Shown piece by piece: positions 7,172-19,460 of a stretch of 64,000 nucleotides of DNA. Each line of letters starts with the position of its first letter. Within the stretch, counting starts at the first letter, position 1. The position numbers were made by a program, and so were the translations under genes. Below the pieces are notes generated by a model. It ran no database searches and had not been told where the DNA came from. It was given only the letters and a program-made list of their open reading frames with translations. The DNA comes from Inhella crocodyli (lineage in GTDB: Bacteria; Pseudomonadota; Gammaproteobacteria; Burkholderiales; Burkholderiaceae_C): assembly GCF_004004565.1 (NCBI RefSeq), contig NZ_SACM01000001.1, forward strand, positions 310,001-374,000, written 5' to 3'.

Positions 7172-9439
7172 ATGCTGCGCTTTCACTTTCCCATCGTCAT
7201 CATTGACGAGGACTACCGTTCCGAGAACGCCTCGGGCCTGGGCATTCGGGCGCTGGCCGACGCCATCAAGCGGGAGGGCATGGACGTGCTGGGCGTGACC
7301 AGCTATGGCGACCTGAGCCAATTTGCCCAGCAGCAAAGTCGCGCCAGCGCCTTCATCCTGTCGATCGACGACGAAGAGTTCACGCCGGGCCCGGAGCTGG
7401 ACCCGGCGGTGTTGAACCTGCGCAAGTTCATCGGCGAGATCCGCTTCCGCAATCCGGACATTCCGATCTACATCTACGGCGAGACGCGAACGAGTCAGCA
7501 CTTGCCCAACGATGTGCTGCGGGAGTTGCATGGCTTCATTCACATGTTCGAGGACACGCCGGAGTTCGTGGCGCGTCACATCATTCGCGAAGCCAAGAGC
7601 TACCTGGACGGGCTGGCGCCGCCCTTCTTCAAAGCGCTGATGGACTATGCCCAGGACGGCTCGTACAGCTGGCACTGCCCGGGGCACAGCGGTGGCGTGG
7701 CCTTTCTGAAAAGCCCCGTCGGGCAAATGTTCCACCAGTTCTTTGGCGAGAACATGCTGCGCGCCGACGTTTGCAACGCGGTGGAGGAGTTGGGGCAACT
7801 GTTGGACCACACGGGCCCGATCGCCCAAAGCGAGAAGAACGCGGCGCGGATCTTCAATGCCGACCACTGCTTTTTCGTCACCAACGGCACCAGCACCAGC
7901 AACAAGATGGTGTGGCACCACACGGTGGCGCCGGGCGACGTGGTGGTGATCGACCGCAACTGCCACAAGAGCAACCTGCACGCGATCATCATGTGCGGGG
8001 CCATCCCGGTGTTCATGACGCCGACGCGCAACCACTACGGCATCATCGGGCCGATCCCGGAGAGCGAGTTCAGCCCCGAAGCGATTCGCGCCAAGATCGC
8101 GGCGAACCCCTTGCTGGCGCACGTTGACCCGGCCACGGTCAAGCCGTCGATCATGACGCTGACCCAAAGCACGTACGACGGGGTGCTTTACAACACCGAG
8201 GTCATCAAGAAGAAGCTGGACGGCTACGTGCCGACCCTCCACTTCGACGAGGCCTGGTTGCCCCACGCCGCCTTTCACGACTTTTATGGCCAGTTCCACG
8301 CGATGGGCAAGAACCGTCCGCGTCCGAAGGAAGCCATGGTGTATGCCACGCAGTCCACGCACAAGCTGCTCGCGGGCATCTCGCAGGCCAGCCAGGTCTT
8401 GGTGCAGGACTCGCAACAGGTCAAGCTCGACAAGCACCTGTTCAACGAGGCCTACCTGATGCACACCAGCACCAGCCCCCAGTACTCGATCATCGCCAGC
8501 TGCGACGTCGCTGCGGCCATGATGGAGCCTCCGGGGGGCACGGCCTTGGTGGAAGAAAGCATCAAAGAATCTCTCGATTTCCGCCGTGCCATGCGCAAAG
8601 TCGACGAAGACTACGGCGACGACTGGTGGTTCAAGGTGTGGGGCCCGGACTACCTCCGTGCCGAGGAAGGCAGCGACCCGGTCTCGCAAGACTGGATGCT
8701 GCAGGCCAACGAAGAATGGCACGGGTTTGGCGCCATCGCCGACGGCTTCAACATGCTGGACCCCATCAAGTCCACCATCATCACCCCCGGGCTGGACATG
8801 GAAGGGCGTTTCGCCGCCACCGGCATTCCGGCCTCGGTGGTCACGAAGTTCTTGGTGGAGCACGGCGTGGTCGTGGAGAAGACCGGGCTGTACTCTTTCT
8901 TCATCATGTTCACGATCGGCATTACCAAGGGCCGCTGGAACACCCTACTGACCGCGCTGCAGCAGTTCAAGGACGACTACGACAAGAACGCCCCGCTGTG
9001 GCGCATCCTTCCGGAGTTCTGCGCCAAGCACCCGAAGTACGAGCGGATGGGCCTCAAGGACCTGTGCCAGAGCATCCACCAAGCCTATGCCGAGGGTGAC
9101 ATCGCTCGCTTGACGACGGACATGTACCTGTCGAACCTTCAGCCGGCCATGACGCCGACGGACGCCTACGCGCACATCGCGCAACGGCGCACCGAGCGGG
9201 TGGGTATCGACGAGTTGGAAGGCCGGATCACCACCAGCCTGCTGACGCCGTACCCGCCGGGCATTCCGCTTTTGATCCCGGGCGAGCGCTTCAACAAGAA
9301 GATCGTCGACTACCTGAAGTTCACGCGCACCTTCAACGCCAAGTTCCCTGGCTTTGCCACCGATGTGCACGGCTTGGTGCACGAGGTCGACGAGGAGACC
9401 GGCAAGGGTCGCTACTACGTGGACTGCGTCAAGCAGTAA
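7172..9439 (+). CDS. Arg/Lys/Orn decarboxylase, class III PLP-dependent (AdiA-like)
   Basis: At 755 residues it has the length of the biodegradative arginine decarboxylase AdiA and is longer than most lysine or ornithine paralogues. An N-terminal receiver-like wing domain (residues 1-130) precedes the PLP domain, which starts at YSWHCPGHSGGVAF. The PLP lysine is K398 in STHKLLAGISQAS; LHFDEAWLPHA carries the pyridine-binding aspartate. The C-terminal domain includes YPPGIPLLIPGE. Such enzymes consume a proton while releasing CO2 and an amine, giving acid resistance or polyamines. Which amino acid is used cannot be decided by eye. RBS GAGGAG lies eight bases before ATG. No antiporter gene is adjacent, unlike adi/cad operons. 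Confidence 0.92.
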   Translation: MLRFHFPIVIIDEDYRSENASGLGIRALADAIKREGMDVLGVTSYGDLSQFAQQQSRASAFILSIDDEEFTPGPELDPAVLNLRKFIGEIRFRNPDIPIYIYGETRTSQHLPNDVLRELHGFIHMFEDTPEFVARHIIREAKSYLDGLAPPFFKALMDYAQDGSYSWHCPGHSGGVAFLKSPVGQMFHQFFGENMLRADVCNAVEELGQLLDHTGPIAQSEKNAARIFNADHCFFVTNGTSTSNKMVWHHTVAPGDVVVIDRNCHKSNLHAIIMCGAIPVFMTPTRNHYGIIGPIPESEFSPEAIRAKIAANPLLAHVDPATVKPSIMTLTQSTYDGVLYNTEVIKKKLDGYVPTLHFDEAWLPHAAFHDFYGQFHAMGKNRPRPKEAMVYATQSTHKLLAGISQASQVLVQDSQQVKLDKHLFNEAYLMHTSTSPQYSIIASCDVAAAMMEPPGGTALVEESIKESLDFRRAMRKVDEDYGDDWWFKVWGPDYLRAEEGSDPVSQDWMLQANEEWHGFGAIADGFNMLDPIKSTIITPGLDMEGRFAATGIPASVVTKFLVEHGVVVEKTGLYSFFIMFTIGITKGRWNTLLTALQQFKDDYDKNAPLWRILPEFCAKHPKYERMGLKDLCQSIHQAYAEGDIARLTTDMYLSNLQPAMTPTDAYAHIAQRRTERVGIDELEGRITTSLLTPYPPGIPLLIPGERFNKKIVDYLKFTRTFNAKFPGFATDVHGLVHEVDEETGKGRYYVDCVKQ

Positions 9440-9443
9440 AGCA

Positions 9444-9467
9444 ACAAGGGCCCCGCGGGGCCCTTGT
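9444..9467. terminator. Hairpin between convergent decarboxylase and fabI genes
   Basis: ACAAGGGCCCC at 9444-9454 is followed almost at once by its complement GGGGCCCTTGT at 9457-9467. The stem is strong and symmetric and lies between two convergent stop codons, so it probably ends both transcripts. T runs are weak on both sides. Confidence 0.75.
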
Positions 9468-9484
9468 CGTTGGGGGGAGGGGCG

Positions 9485-10267
9485 TCAATCTCCGCCGCTC
9501 ATGGCCACCTGGCTGAAGCCGCCGTCCACGTACAGGATTTCTGCACTGATGCCGGCCGCCAAGTCCGACAGCAGGAAGGCGGCGGCGTTGCCGACGTCTT
9601 CGATCGTCACGTTGCGGCGGATGGGGGCGCTGGCAGCGAACTGGTTCAGCAACTTGCCGAAGTCCTTGATGCCCGAGGCGGCCAAGGTCTTGATCGGGCC
9701 GGCCGAAATGCCGTTCACGCGCACACCCTTGGCGCCCAAGTCGTGTGCCAGGTAGCGCACGCTGGCTTCCAAGCTGGCCTTGGCCAGCCCCATGGTGTTG
9801 TAGTTCGGCACGAATCGCAGCGCGCCCAAGTACGACAGCGTGAGCAGCGATCCACCCGCGCGCAGGCGCGGTGCCGCGGCCTTGGCCATGGCCGGAAAGC
9901 TGTAGGCGCTGATGTCGTGTGCGATGCGGAAGTTCTCCCGAGACAGGCCGTCCAGGAAGCTGCCTGCAATGGCCTCGCGTGGCGCGAATCCGATGGAATG
10001 GACGAATCCATCGAATTCCGGCCACACCTCGCCCAACTCGGCGAAGGTGCGTTCGATCTGGGCGTCGTCGCCCACGTCGCAGTCGTAAATCAGCGAAGAG
10101 TTGAACTCGGCCGCGAACTCGGTGATGCGGTCTTTGAAACGTTCACCAACGTAAGAAAAGGCCAGCTCGGCCCCCTCGCGATGGCAGGCTTTGGCGATGC
10201 CATAGGCGATGGAGCGGTTGGACAGCACGCCACTGATGAGGAAGCGCTTGCCGGAGAGGAAACCCAT
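9485..10267 (-). CDS. fabI: Enoyl-[acyl-carrier-protein] reductase (NADH) FabI
   Basis: FabI reduces trans-2-enoyl-ACP in the last step of each fatty-acid elongation cycle. I start at the ATG at 10267 ([13 protein letters not shown]), giving 260 residues as expected; the open frame before it lacks family similarity. The nucleotide-binding start [15 protein letters not shown] matches FabI. The catalytic pattern Y-x6-K is seen in [13 protein letters not shown], preceded by [13 protein letters not shown]. The C-terminus [16 protein letters not shown] is typical. It belongs to the triclosan-type FabI group rather than FabV or FabK. It is divergent from rimP, with which it shares an intergenic region of about 170 bases. 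Confidence 0.97.
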   Translation of the reverse strand: MGFLSGKRFLISGVLSNRSIAYGIAKACHREGAELAFSYVGERFKDRITEFAAEFNSSLIYDCDVGDDAQIERTFAELGEVWPEFDGFVHSIGFAPREAIAGSFLDGLSRENFRIAHDISAYSFPAMAKAAAPRLRAGGSLLTLSYLGALRFVPNYNTMGLAKASLEASVRYLAHDLGAKGVRVNGISAGPIKTLAASGIKDFGKLLNQFAASAPIRRNVTIEDVGNAAAFLLSDLAAGISAEILYVDGGFSQVAMSGGD

Positions 10268-10348
10268 GTGTTGTTCCAGAGGCTCGAAACGGGGCGCGGA
10301 TTCTTGCATGTCGTGCGCGATCAGGGTCAACCCGAGCGGACTTCGGTT

Positions 10349-10354
10349 TAGAAT
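10349..10354 (+). promoter_or_regulatory. Candidate -10 element for rimP-nusA-infB operon (TAGAAT)
   Basis: TAGAAT lies 85 bases before the rimP start in the fabI-rimP divergent region. The -35 position holds only a weak GTCAAC. A start near 10361 would place the terminator-like hairpin at 10380-10408 inside the leader. Confidence 0.35.
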
Positions 10355-10379
10355 CGCGGCTTCGCTGAATTTTCTAGCG

Positions 10380-10408
10380 TGGGCGGTTCGATCCAGCCCA
10401 TTTTTTTT
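10380..10408 (+). terminator. Terminator-like hairpin in rimP leader
   Basis: TGGGCGG at 10380-10386 can pair with CCAGCCCA at 10393-10400 with one bulged A, followed by an uninterrupted run of eight T at 10401-10408. Intrinsic terminators look like this, yet no gene precedes it on this strand. It is better explained as an attenuator in the 5' leader of the rimP-nusA operon. Confidence 0.55.
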
Positions 10409-10438
10409 GGTCGATCCGATTTAGAGGTTTCTTCACGG

Positions 10439-10966
10439 ATGAGTTGGCAAGCAACGGTTGAAAAAACGGTCACGGGCCTCGGGCTGGAACTGGTGGAGTG
10501 CGAACGCTCTGCCGGCGGTCTGCTGCGCGTGTACATCGACCGCTTGCCCACCGTGCCCGAGAGCTTTGTCACCGTCGACGACTGCGAGCGCGTGACGCGC
10601 CAATTGCAGTACGTGCTCGAGGTGGAGGCGGTGGATTACGCCCGGCTGGAGGTGTCGTCGCCCGGATTGGATCGCCCGCTCAACACGGCCGCCCACTACG
10701 CCCGGTTTGTGGGGCACGAGGTTGACATCACCCTGCGCGCGCCCTTCCAAGGCCGCAAGAAGTACCGCGGCTTGCTGCAAGCCGGCGAACAAGACGCAGG
10801 GTGGCGCTTGGTGTTCGGCGAAGCCGGCCAAGAGCAAGTCCTGAATTTTCAACTGGACGAAGTGCGCGAGGCGCGCTTGGTGCCGGTCATTGATTTCAAG
10901 GGTCGCAAGGCGAAGCCTGCGGCCCCGAGTATTCCAAAGAAGCCCGACGGAGATCTGACCCCATGA
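10439..10966 (+). CDS. rimP: Ribosome maturation factor RimP
   Basis: RimP helps assemble the 30S subunit before it joins 50S. I choose ATG 10439 ([22 protein letters not shown]), preceded by TAGAGG; the open frame upstream runs through the leader hairpin. The 175-residue product shows the RimP N-domain with LRVYIDR and [13 protein letters not shown], and the signature [15 protein letters not shown]. The C-terminal SH3-like domain has [18 protein letters not shown]. The tail is basic and rich in Lys and Pro. The stop overlaps the nusA start (ATGA), as in most bacteria. Confidence 0.96.
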   Translation: MSWQATVEKTVTGLGLELVECERSAGGLLRVYIDRLPTVPESFVTVDDCERVTRQLQYVLEVEAVDYARLEVSSPGLDRPLNTAAHYARFVGHEVDITLRAPFQGRKKYRGLLQAGEQDAGWRLVFGEAGQEQVLNFQLDEVREARLVPVIDFKGRKAKPAAPSIPKKPDGDLTP

Positions 10967-12438
10967 ACCGCGAGTTGTTGTTGCTGGTGGATGCCATTTC
11001 GCGCGAAAAGAGCGTGGAACGTGAAGTGGTGTTCGCCGCCGTCGAATCGGCGCTGGCGCAGGCCACGAAGAAGTTTGTGGGCGGCGAGGTCGACATCCGT
11101 GTTGCGATTGACCGCGAATCGGGCGAGTACGAATCGTTCCGTCGCTGGTTGGTGGTGCCGGATAGTGCCGGCCTGCAGAACCCCGACGCGGAGGAGTTGC
11201 TGAGCGATGCCATCGACCGAGTGGGTCAGATCGAAGAAGGCGACTACATCGAAGAGGGCATCGAGTCGGTGCCCATTGGGCGCATCGGTGCGCAAGCCGC
11301 CAAGCAGGTCATCCTGCAGAAGATTCGCGACGCCGAGCGCGAGCAACTGTTGAACGACTTCATGGCGCGCGGCGAGAAGATTTTCGTCGGCACGGTCAAG
11401 CGCCTGGACAAGGGCGACATCATCGTGGAGAGCGGCCGGGTGGAAGGTCGGCTCAAGCGCACGGAAATGATCCCGAAGGAAAACCTGCGCACCGGCGACC
11501 GCGTGCGCGCCGTGCTGCTCGGCGTGGATCCGACGGTGCGTGGCCCGCAGATCATGCTCAGCCGCTCGTCGCCCGAGTTCATGAAGGAGCTGTTCCTTCA
11601 AGAAGTGCCGGAGATCGAGCAAGGCCTGTTGGAAATCAAGAGCTGCGCGCGCGACGCCGGCAGCCGGGCCAAGATCGCCGTCATCTCGCACGACCGCCGC
11701 GTTGACCCCATCGGCACCTGTGTTGGCGTGCGTGGCTCGCGCGTGACTGCCGTGACGAACGAACTGGCGGGTGAGCGGGTCGACATCGTGCTGTGGAGCG
11801 AAGATCCCGCGCAGTTCGTCATCGGTGCCTTGGCGCCTGCCAACGTGTCTTCCATCGTCGTGGACGAAGAGCGCCACGCCATGGACGTGGTGGTGGACGA
11901 GGAAAACCTGGCCATCGCCATCGGCCGCGGCGGTCAAAACGTCCGCTTGGCGTCCGAATTGACCGGCTGGCGCATCAACATCATGTCGGCCGAAGAGTCG
12001 GCCGCCCGCAAGGCCGAAGAAGACGAAGGCGTGCGCAAGCTGTTCATCGACAAGCTGGACGTGGACGCCGAAGTGGCCGACATCTTGATCGCCGAGGGCT
12101 TCACCAGCCTGGAGGAAGTGGCCTACGTGCCCTTGGCAGAAATGCTGGAGATCGAGTCCTTTGACGAGGATACGGTCAACGAGTTGCGCGCCCGTGCTAA
12201 GGACGCGCTGCTGACGATGGAAATCGCCCGCGAGGAATCGGTGGAAGAGGTGTCGCAAGACCTGCGGGACCTGGAGGGCATCACGCCCGATCTGCTGGCC
12301 AAGCTGGCCAATGGCGGGGTGCACACCCGCGACGAACTCGCTGATTTGGCGGTGGACGAGCTCGTGGAAATGACCGAGATGGCCGAAGACGCGGCCAAGG
12401 CGCTGATCTTGAAGGCCCGCGAACACTGGTTCGCCTGA
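10963..12438 (+). CDS. nusA: Transcription termination/antitermination protein NusA
   Basis: NusA binds RNA polymerase and nascent RNA to control pausing, termination and antitermination. The 491-residue product has the N-terminal polymerase-binding domain (residues 1-125), an S1 domain near 135-200 ([20 protein letters not shown]) and two KH domains. The KH region includes [14 protein letters not shown] and [17 protein letters not shown]. Two acidic C-terminal repeat domains (from about 360) contain [16 protein letters not shown] and the paired [21 protein letters not shown]. This is the full proteobacterial form. The start overlaps rimP by four bases, and infB follows after 56 bases. Confidence 0.98.
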   Translation: MNRELLLLVDAISREKSVEREVVFAAVESALAQATKKFVGGEVDIRVAIDRESGEYESFRRWLVVPDSAGLQNPDAEELLSDAIDRVGQIEEGDYIEEGIESVPIGRIGAQAAKQVILQKIRDAEREQLLNDFMARGEKIFVGTVKRLDKGDIIVESGRVEGRLKRTEMIPKENLRTGDRVRAVLLGVDPTVRGPQIMLSRSSPEFMKELFLQEVPEIEQGLLEIKSCARDAGSRAKIAVISHDRRVDPIGTCVGVRGSRVTAVTNELAGERVDIVLWSEDPAQFVIGALAPANVSSIVVDEERHAMDVVVDEENLAIAIGRGGQNVRLASELTGWRINIMSAEESAARKAEEDEGVRKLFIDKLDVDAEVADILIAEGFTSLEEVAYVPLAEMLEIESFDEDTVNELRARAKDALLTMEIAREESVEEVSQDLRDLEGITPDLLAKLANGGVHTRDELADLAVDELVEMTEMAEDAAKALILKAREHWFA

Positions 12439-12494
12439 TTCAAGCCGAACGCCCCCCGACCACGACGCCCCCGAGAGATTCAAGGATTCCCACA

Positions 12495-15317
<2,823 letters not shown>

Positions 15318-15340
15318 ACCCAGCGCTGTCCCGGCTCACG

Positions 15341-15371
15341 AGCCCCGCCGGCGCCCAACGCCAGCGGGGCT
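15341..15371 (+). terminator. Hairpin between infB and rbfA
   Basis: AGCCCCGC at 15341-15348 pairs with GCGGGGCT at 15364-15371 around a GC-rich loop, followed by a short TTTGTCC. It can act as a partial terminator or an mRNA-stabilising stem between infB and rbfA. The T run is too weak for a full stop. Confidence 0.5.
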
Positions 15372-15392
15372 TTGTCCTTCAAGGGTCAACCC

Positions 15393-15776
15393 ATGCGACA
15401 CAAGAAAAGCACCCCCAACCGCAGCTTCCGAGTGGCCGACCAGATCCAACGCGACCTGGCGGAGTTGGTTCGCGAGCTCAAGGACCCGCGCCTGGGCATG
15501 TTGACCATCTCGGGTGTGGACGTGACGCCGGACTACGCGCACGCCAAAGTGCGCTTCACCTTGCTGGTGGGCGACCCGCAGGGCACGGAAGACGCCTTGA
15601 ACGAGGCCGCTGGCTTCCTGCGCAATGGCTTGTTCAAGCGCTTGCAGATCCACACCGTGCCGACCTTGCACTTCCATTTCGACAAGAGCACCGAACGTGC
15701 GGCCGAAATGAACGCCTTGATCCTGAAAGCCAACGCCACGCGCGCGGCCGACGACGAGGCAAACACCGAAGACTGA
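15393..15776 (+). CDS. rbfA: 30S ribosome-binding factor RbfA
   Basis: RbfA binds immature 30S subunits and assists 16S rRNA 5' end processing and cold adaptation. I use ATG 15393 ([25 protein letters not shown]), preceded by AAGGG; the upstream ATG-like codon lies in the hairpin region. The 127-residue product has the KH-like fold with [24 protein letters not shown] and the conserved helix [17 protein letters not shown]. The stop overlaps truB (TGATG). Confidence 0.97.
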   Translation: MRHKKSTPNRSFRVADQIQRDLAELVRELKDPRLGMLTISGVDVTPDYAHAKVRFTLLVGDPQGTEDALNEAAGFLRNGLFKRLQIHTVPTLHFHFDKSTERAAEMNALILKANATRAADDEANTED

Positions 15777-16732
15777 TGAACGCCGTTGCGCCCCGCGTCC
15801 GCCTGCCTCGCCGTGCGTTGCACGGCGTGCTGTTGCTCGACAAGCCCCTGGGTTTGTCGAGCAACGACGCCTTGCAGAAGGTGAAGCGCATCCTGCGCGC
15901 CGAGAAGGCGGGGCACACGGGCACGCTGGATCCCTTGGCAACGGGGCTTTTGCCTTTGTGTTTTGGCGCGGCGACCAAGTTCAGTCAGTTGAACCTCGAT
16001 GCCGACAAGGCCTACGAGGCCACCTTGCACCTCGGCCAAACCACCACCACGGGCGACCGGGAAGGCACTGTCGTGCAAGAGCGGCCGGTGGTCTTCACGC
16101 CGGCCCAACTCGATGCGGCGCTGGCGCGTTTGCGCGGTGACATCGACCAGGTGCCGCCCATGCATTCCGCGCTCAAGCACGAAGGGCGTGCGCTGTACGA
16201 GTTGGCGCGGCAAGGCACCGTGGTAGAGCGTCCTGCGCGGCGGGTCACCATCCATGCGCTGGAGCTGCTGTCGCACGAGGGCTCGGCCCTGCGCTTGGCA
16301 GTGCGTTGCTCCAAGGGCACCTACATCCGTACGCTGGCCGAAGACCTGGGCGAACTCCTGGGCTGTGGCGCGCACCTGAGCGCCTTGCGACGCACCGCCA
16401 GCGGTCCGCTGAACTTGGCGCAGGCCGTCACGCTCGATCAATTGAGCGGCGAAGACGATGCCCAGCGCCTGACGCACCTGCTGCCCCCCGATACCTTGTT
16501 GGCCGACTGCCCGCTCATCCGCTTGGAGGCCACCGAGGCCGGCAAGCTGTTGGCCGGCATTCGCCGTCGCACCGCGTTGCCGCCGGCCGCGCGCGTGCGG
16601 GCCTTTGGCCCCGAGCCGCACGCCTTTTTGGGCAGCGCGCGCATCACCGCCGGCGAACTCATCCCTGAGCGCCTGCTCAGTCCGGTCGAGCTGCAAACCC
16701 TGCTCGCTGGCCCCGAACCCCTGACGACTTGA
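15776..16732 (+). CDS. truB: tRNA pseudouridine(55) synthase TruB
   Basis: TruB converts U55 to pseudouridine in the T-loop of nearly all tRNAs. The product has 318 residues. The catalytic aspartate is D52 in GHTGTLDPLATG. The family blocks GVLLLDKPLGLSSNDAL, YEATLHLGQTTTTGDREG, QVPPMHSALKHEGRALYELAR and CSKGTYIRTLAEDLG are all present. A short C-terminal PUA-like region follows. The start shares one base with the rbfA stop, and typA begins 11 bases after the stop. Confidence 0.97.
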   Translation: MNAVAPRVRLPRRALHGVLLLDKPLGLSSNDALQKVKRILRAEKAGHTGTLDPLATGLLPLCFGAATKFSQLNLDADKAYEATLHLGQTTTTGDREGTVVQERPVVFTPAQLDAALARLRGDIDQVPPMHSALKHEGRALYELARQGTVVERPARRVTIHALELLSHEGSALRLAVRCSKGTYIRTLAEDLGELLGCGAHLSALRRTASGPLNLAQAVTLDQLSGEDDAQRLTHLLPPDTLLADCPLIRLEATEAGKLLAGIRRRTALPPAARVRAFGPEPHAFLGSARITAGELIPERLLSPVELQTLLAGPEPLTT

Positions 16733-16743
16733 GAGCTGTTCCC

Positions 16744-18576
16744 ATGAGCAAGCAAATCCGCAACATCGCCATCATTGCCCACGTTGACCATGGCAAAACC
16801 ACCATGGTCGACCAACTGCTGCGCCAAAGCGGCACCTTTGCCGAGCACGAGAAAGTCGTGGACACGGTGATGGACAGCAACGCCATCGAGCGCGAGCGGG
16901 GCATCACGATCCTGGCCAAGAACTGCGCGGTCAGCTGGGAAGGCACGCACATCAACATCGTCGACACCCCGGGGCACGCGGACTTCGGCGGTGAGGTGGA
17001 GCGCGCGCTGTCGATGGTCGACGGCGTGGTGCTGCTGATCGATGCGCAGGAAGGCCCGATGCCGCAAACGCGCTTCGTGACCAAGAAGGCCTTGGCCCTG
17101 GGGCTCAAGCCGATCGTGGTGGTGAACAAGGTCGACAAGCCGGGGGCCAAGCCCGACGCGGTCATCAACGCCGCCTTCGACCTGTTCGACAAGCTGGGCG
17201 CCACCGACGAGCAGCTCGACTTCCCCGTGGTGTACGCCTCGGGCATCAACGGCTGGACCAGCTTGGAAGAGGGTGAGCCTGGTGCCCAGTGGGGTCCGGA
17301 CATGTCTGCCCTGTTCAACACCATCTTGAAGCACGTGCCGGCCCACGCGGGCGATCCGGCCGCGCCGCTGCAGCTGCAAATCTCGGCCTTGGACTACAGC
17401 ACCTTCGTGGGCCGCATCGGCGTGGGCCGGGTCAACGCTGGCACGCTGAAGCCCTCGATGGACGTCGTCGTCATGGAAGGCCAAGAAGGCAAGACCTTCA
17501 AGGGCCGCGTCAACCAGGTGCTGACCTTCCAAGGCTTGGATCGCGTGCAGGTGACCGAGGCCGGTCCTGGCGACATCGTGTTGATCAACGGCATCGAGGA
17601 CATCGGCATCGGCGTGACCGTGACCGACCCGGCGAACCCGCAGCCGCTGCCGATGCTCAAGATCGACGAGCCGACCCTGACGATGAACTTCTGCGTCAAC
17701 ACCAGCCCCTTGGCCGGTCGCGAGGGCAAGTACGTCACCAGCCGTCAGATCTGGGACCGTCTGCAAAAGGAGTTGCAGAGCAACGTGGCCCTGCGTGTGC
17801 GCGAAACCGACGAGGACGGCATCTTCGAGGTGAGCGGCCGCGGCGAGTTGCACCTGACAATCTTGCTGGAGAACATGCGCCGCGAGGGCTATGAGTTGGC
17901 CGTGAGCAAGCCGCGCGTGGTGTTCCGCGAGATCGATGGCGTGAAGTGCGAGCCCATCGAGATGGTCACCGCCGACGTGGAAGAAACCCACCAGGGCGGC
18001 GTCATGCAGGCCCTGGGCGAGCGCAAGGGCGAGTTGGTGAACATGGAGCCGGACGGCCGTGGACGTGTGCGCCTGGAGTACCGCATCCCGGCCCGTGGCC
18101 TGATCGGCTTCAGCAACGAGTTCCTGAACCTGACCCGTGGCTCGGGCTTGATCAGCAACATCTTCGACGGCTACGAGCCGCACAAGGGCGACATCGGCGG
18201 CCGCAAGAACGGCGTGCTGATCTCGATGGACGCCGGTGAAATCTTCACCTACGCCCTGGGCAAGCTGGACGACCGCGGTCGCATGTTCGTCAAGGCCGGT
18301 GATCCGGTGTACGAGGGCATGATCGTGGGCATCCACAGCCGCGACAACGACCTCGTCGTCAACGCCACCCGCATGAAGCAACTGACGAACTTCCGCGTCA
18401 GTGGCAAGGAAGACGCGATCAAGATCACGCCGCCGATCGAGCTGACCTTGGAGTACGGCGTCGAGTTCATCGAAGACGACGAACTGGTCGAAATCACCCC
18501 CAAGAGCGTGCGCCTGCGCAAGCGCTACCTGTCGGAGCACGAGCGCAAGCGCATGTCGCGCGAATCCGGCGTCTGA
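16744..18576 (+). CDS. typA: Translational GTPase TypA/BipA
   Basis: TypA/BipA is a ribosome-binding GTPase needed for growth at low temperature and for 50S assembly. I start at ATG 16744 ([20 protein letters not shown]), giving 610 residues, the normal length; a codon at 16729 would add five unlikely residues. G1 is AHVDHGKT (12-19), the switch region is [13 protein letters not shown]3 is [14 protein letters not shown] and G4 is NKVDKPGA. The C-terminal BipA-specific domain includes [19 protein letters not shown] and [13 protein letters not shown]. The position after truB suggests co-transcription with the translation block. Confidence 0.97.
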   Translation: MSKQIRNIAIIAHVDHGKTTMVDQLLRQSGTFAEHEKVVDTVMDSNAIERERGITILAKNCAVSWEGTHINIVDTPGHADFGGEVERALSMVDGVVLLIDAQEGPMPQTRFVTKKALALGLKPIVVVNKVDKPGAKPDAVINAAFDLFDKLGATDEQLDFPVVYASGINGWTSLEEGEPGAQWGPDMSALFNTILKHVPAHAGDPAAPLQLQISALDYSTFVGRIGVGRVNAGTLKPSMDVVVMEGQEGKTFKGRVNQVLTFQGLDRVQVTEAGPGDIVLINGIEDIGIGVTVTDPANPQPLPMLKIDEPTLTMNFCVNTSPLAGREGKYVTSRQIWDRLQKELQSNVALRVRETDEDGIFEVSGRGELHLTILLENMRREGYELAVSKPRVVFREIDGVKCEPIEMVTADVEETHQGGVMQALGERKGELVNMEPDGRGRVRLEYRIPARGLIGFSNEFLNLTRGSGLISNIFDGYEPHKGDIGGRKNGVLISMDAGEIFTYALGKLDDRGRMFVKAGDPVYEGMIVGIHSRDNDLVVNATRMKQLTNFRVSGKEDAIKITPPIELTLEYGVEFIEDDELVEITPKSVRLRKRYLSEHERKRMSRESGV

Positions 18577-18592
18577 CCGACTGGGACGCCCC

Positions 18593-19456
18593 GTGACCCA
18601 CCGGCGCGCGCTCGTGCTGATGGTGCTGGTCACCCTGCTGTGGAGCACGGCCGGGGTGGTCAGCCGCCAGTTGGAGAGCGCGCGTTCTTTCGAGGTCACG
18701 TTTTGGCGCAGCGCCTTCACCGCCCTCAGCCTGCTGGTTTGGTGGGGGCTGCGGGAAGGGCGCGCGGGTTGGGCACCGCTGGCGCAACGCTCGGGCCTGC
18801 TCTGGGCCTCGGCGGTGTGCTGGGGCGTGATGTTCACGTCCTTCATGCTGGCCTTGACCCTCACGACGGTGGCCACGGTGCTCGTGGTCATGGCCCTGGG
18901 ACCCTTGATGACCGCGGTGCTGGCCCGGTTGGTGCTGGGCCGGCGCATGGCGCCGGTGACCGTTTTGGCGGTGCTGATGGCCGGCGCCGGTGTGGCTTGG
19001 ATGTTCGGTGGCTCGGCCCTGGACCTCGGTTGGGGGCCGGTGGTCGCCCTGCTGGTGCCGGCGGCGGCGTCGGTCAATTGGATCCTGATGCAATCGCACG
19101 CCGAGCGGGCTGGTGAAGTCTCGATGCCGCACGCGGTGGCACTAGGCGCGCTGTTGTCCGCCGCGGCCACCCTGCCATTGGCTTGGCCTTTGCAGGCATC
19201 GGGCAGCGACATCGCCTGGTTGGCGCTGTTGGGGGCCACCCAGTTGGCCATCCCCTGCGTGCTGCTGGTGCACTTGACCCGGGTGCTGTCGGCCACTGAG
19301 ATCGCCCTGTTGGCCTTGCTGGAATTGGTGTTTGGCGTGGCCTGGGTGTGGATGGCCGGTGAGGCCCCTGGTCCCAACACGCTGGCAGGGGCCGCGGTGG
19401 TGCTGGCGGCCTTGGTGTTCAACGAACTGAAGCGTCCCCGTGCCGGGGGCGCATGA
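18593..19456 (+). CDS. EamA/DMT-family transporter
   Basis: The 287-residue product has about ten hydrophobic segments in two EamA halves, the layout of the drug/metabolite transporter superfamily. The opening LVTLLWSTAGVVSRQL and the phrase EVTFWRSAFTALSLL are typical. The second half ends with ALLELVFGVAWVWMAGEAPG, the EamA C-terminal signature. The start is a GTG at 18593, 16 bases after typA. The substrate is unknown; relatives export amino acids or other small metabolites. The next gene follows within four bases, so the two may be co-transcribed. Confidence 0.9.
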   Translation: MTHRRALVLMVLVTLLWSTAGVVSRQLESARSFEVTFWRSAFTALSLLVWWGLREGRAGWAPLAQRSGLLWASAVCWGVMFTSFMLALTLTTVATVLVVMALGPLMTAVLARLVLGRRMAPVTVLAVLMAGAGVAWMFGGSALDLGWGPVVALLVPAAASVNWILMQSHAERAGEVSMPHAVALGALLSAAATLPLAWPLQASGSDIAWLALLGATQLAIPCVLLVHLTRVLSATEIALLALLELVFGVAWVWMAGEAPGPNTLAGAAVVLAALVFNELKRPRAGGA

Positions 19457-19460
19457 GCGC

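Noticed and set aside
9440-9484. Riboswitch or small RNA after the decarboxylase gene.
   Set aside because: A simple symmetric hairpin between convergent genes explains the sequence.
16438-19422. A 994-codon minus-strand open frame across truB, typA and the EamA gene.
   Set aside because: It spans three well-supported plus-strand genes and its composition is that of reverse-complement codons.
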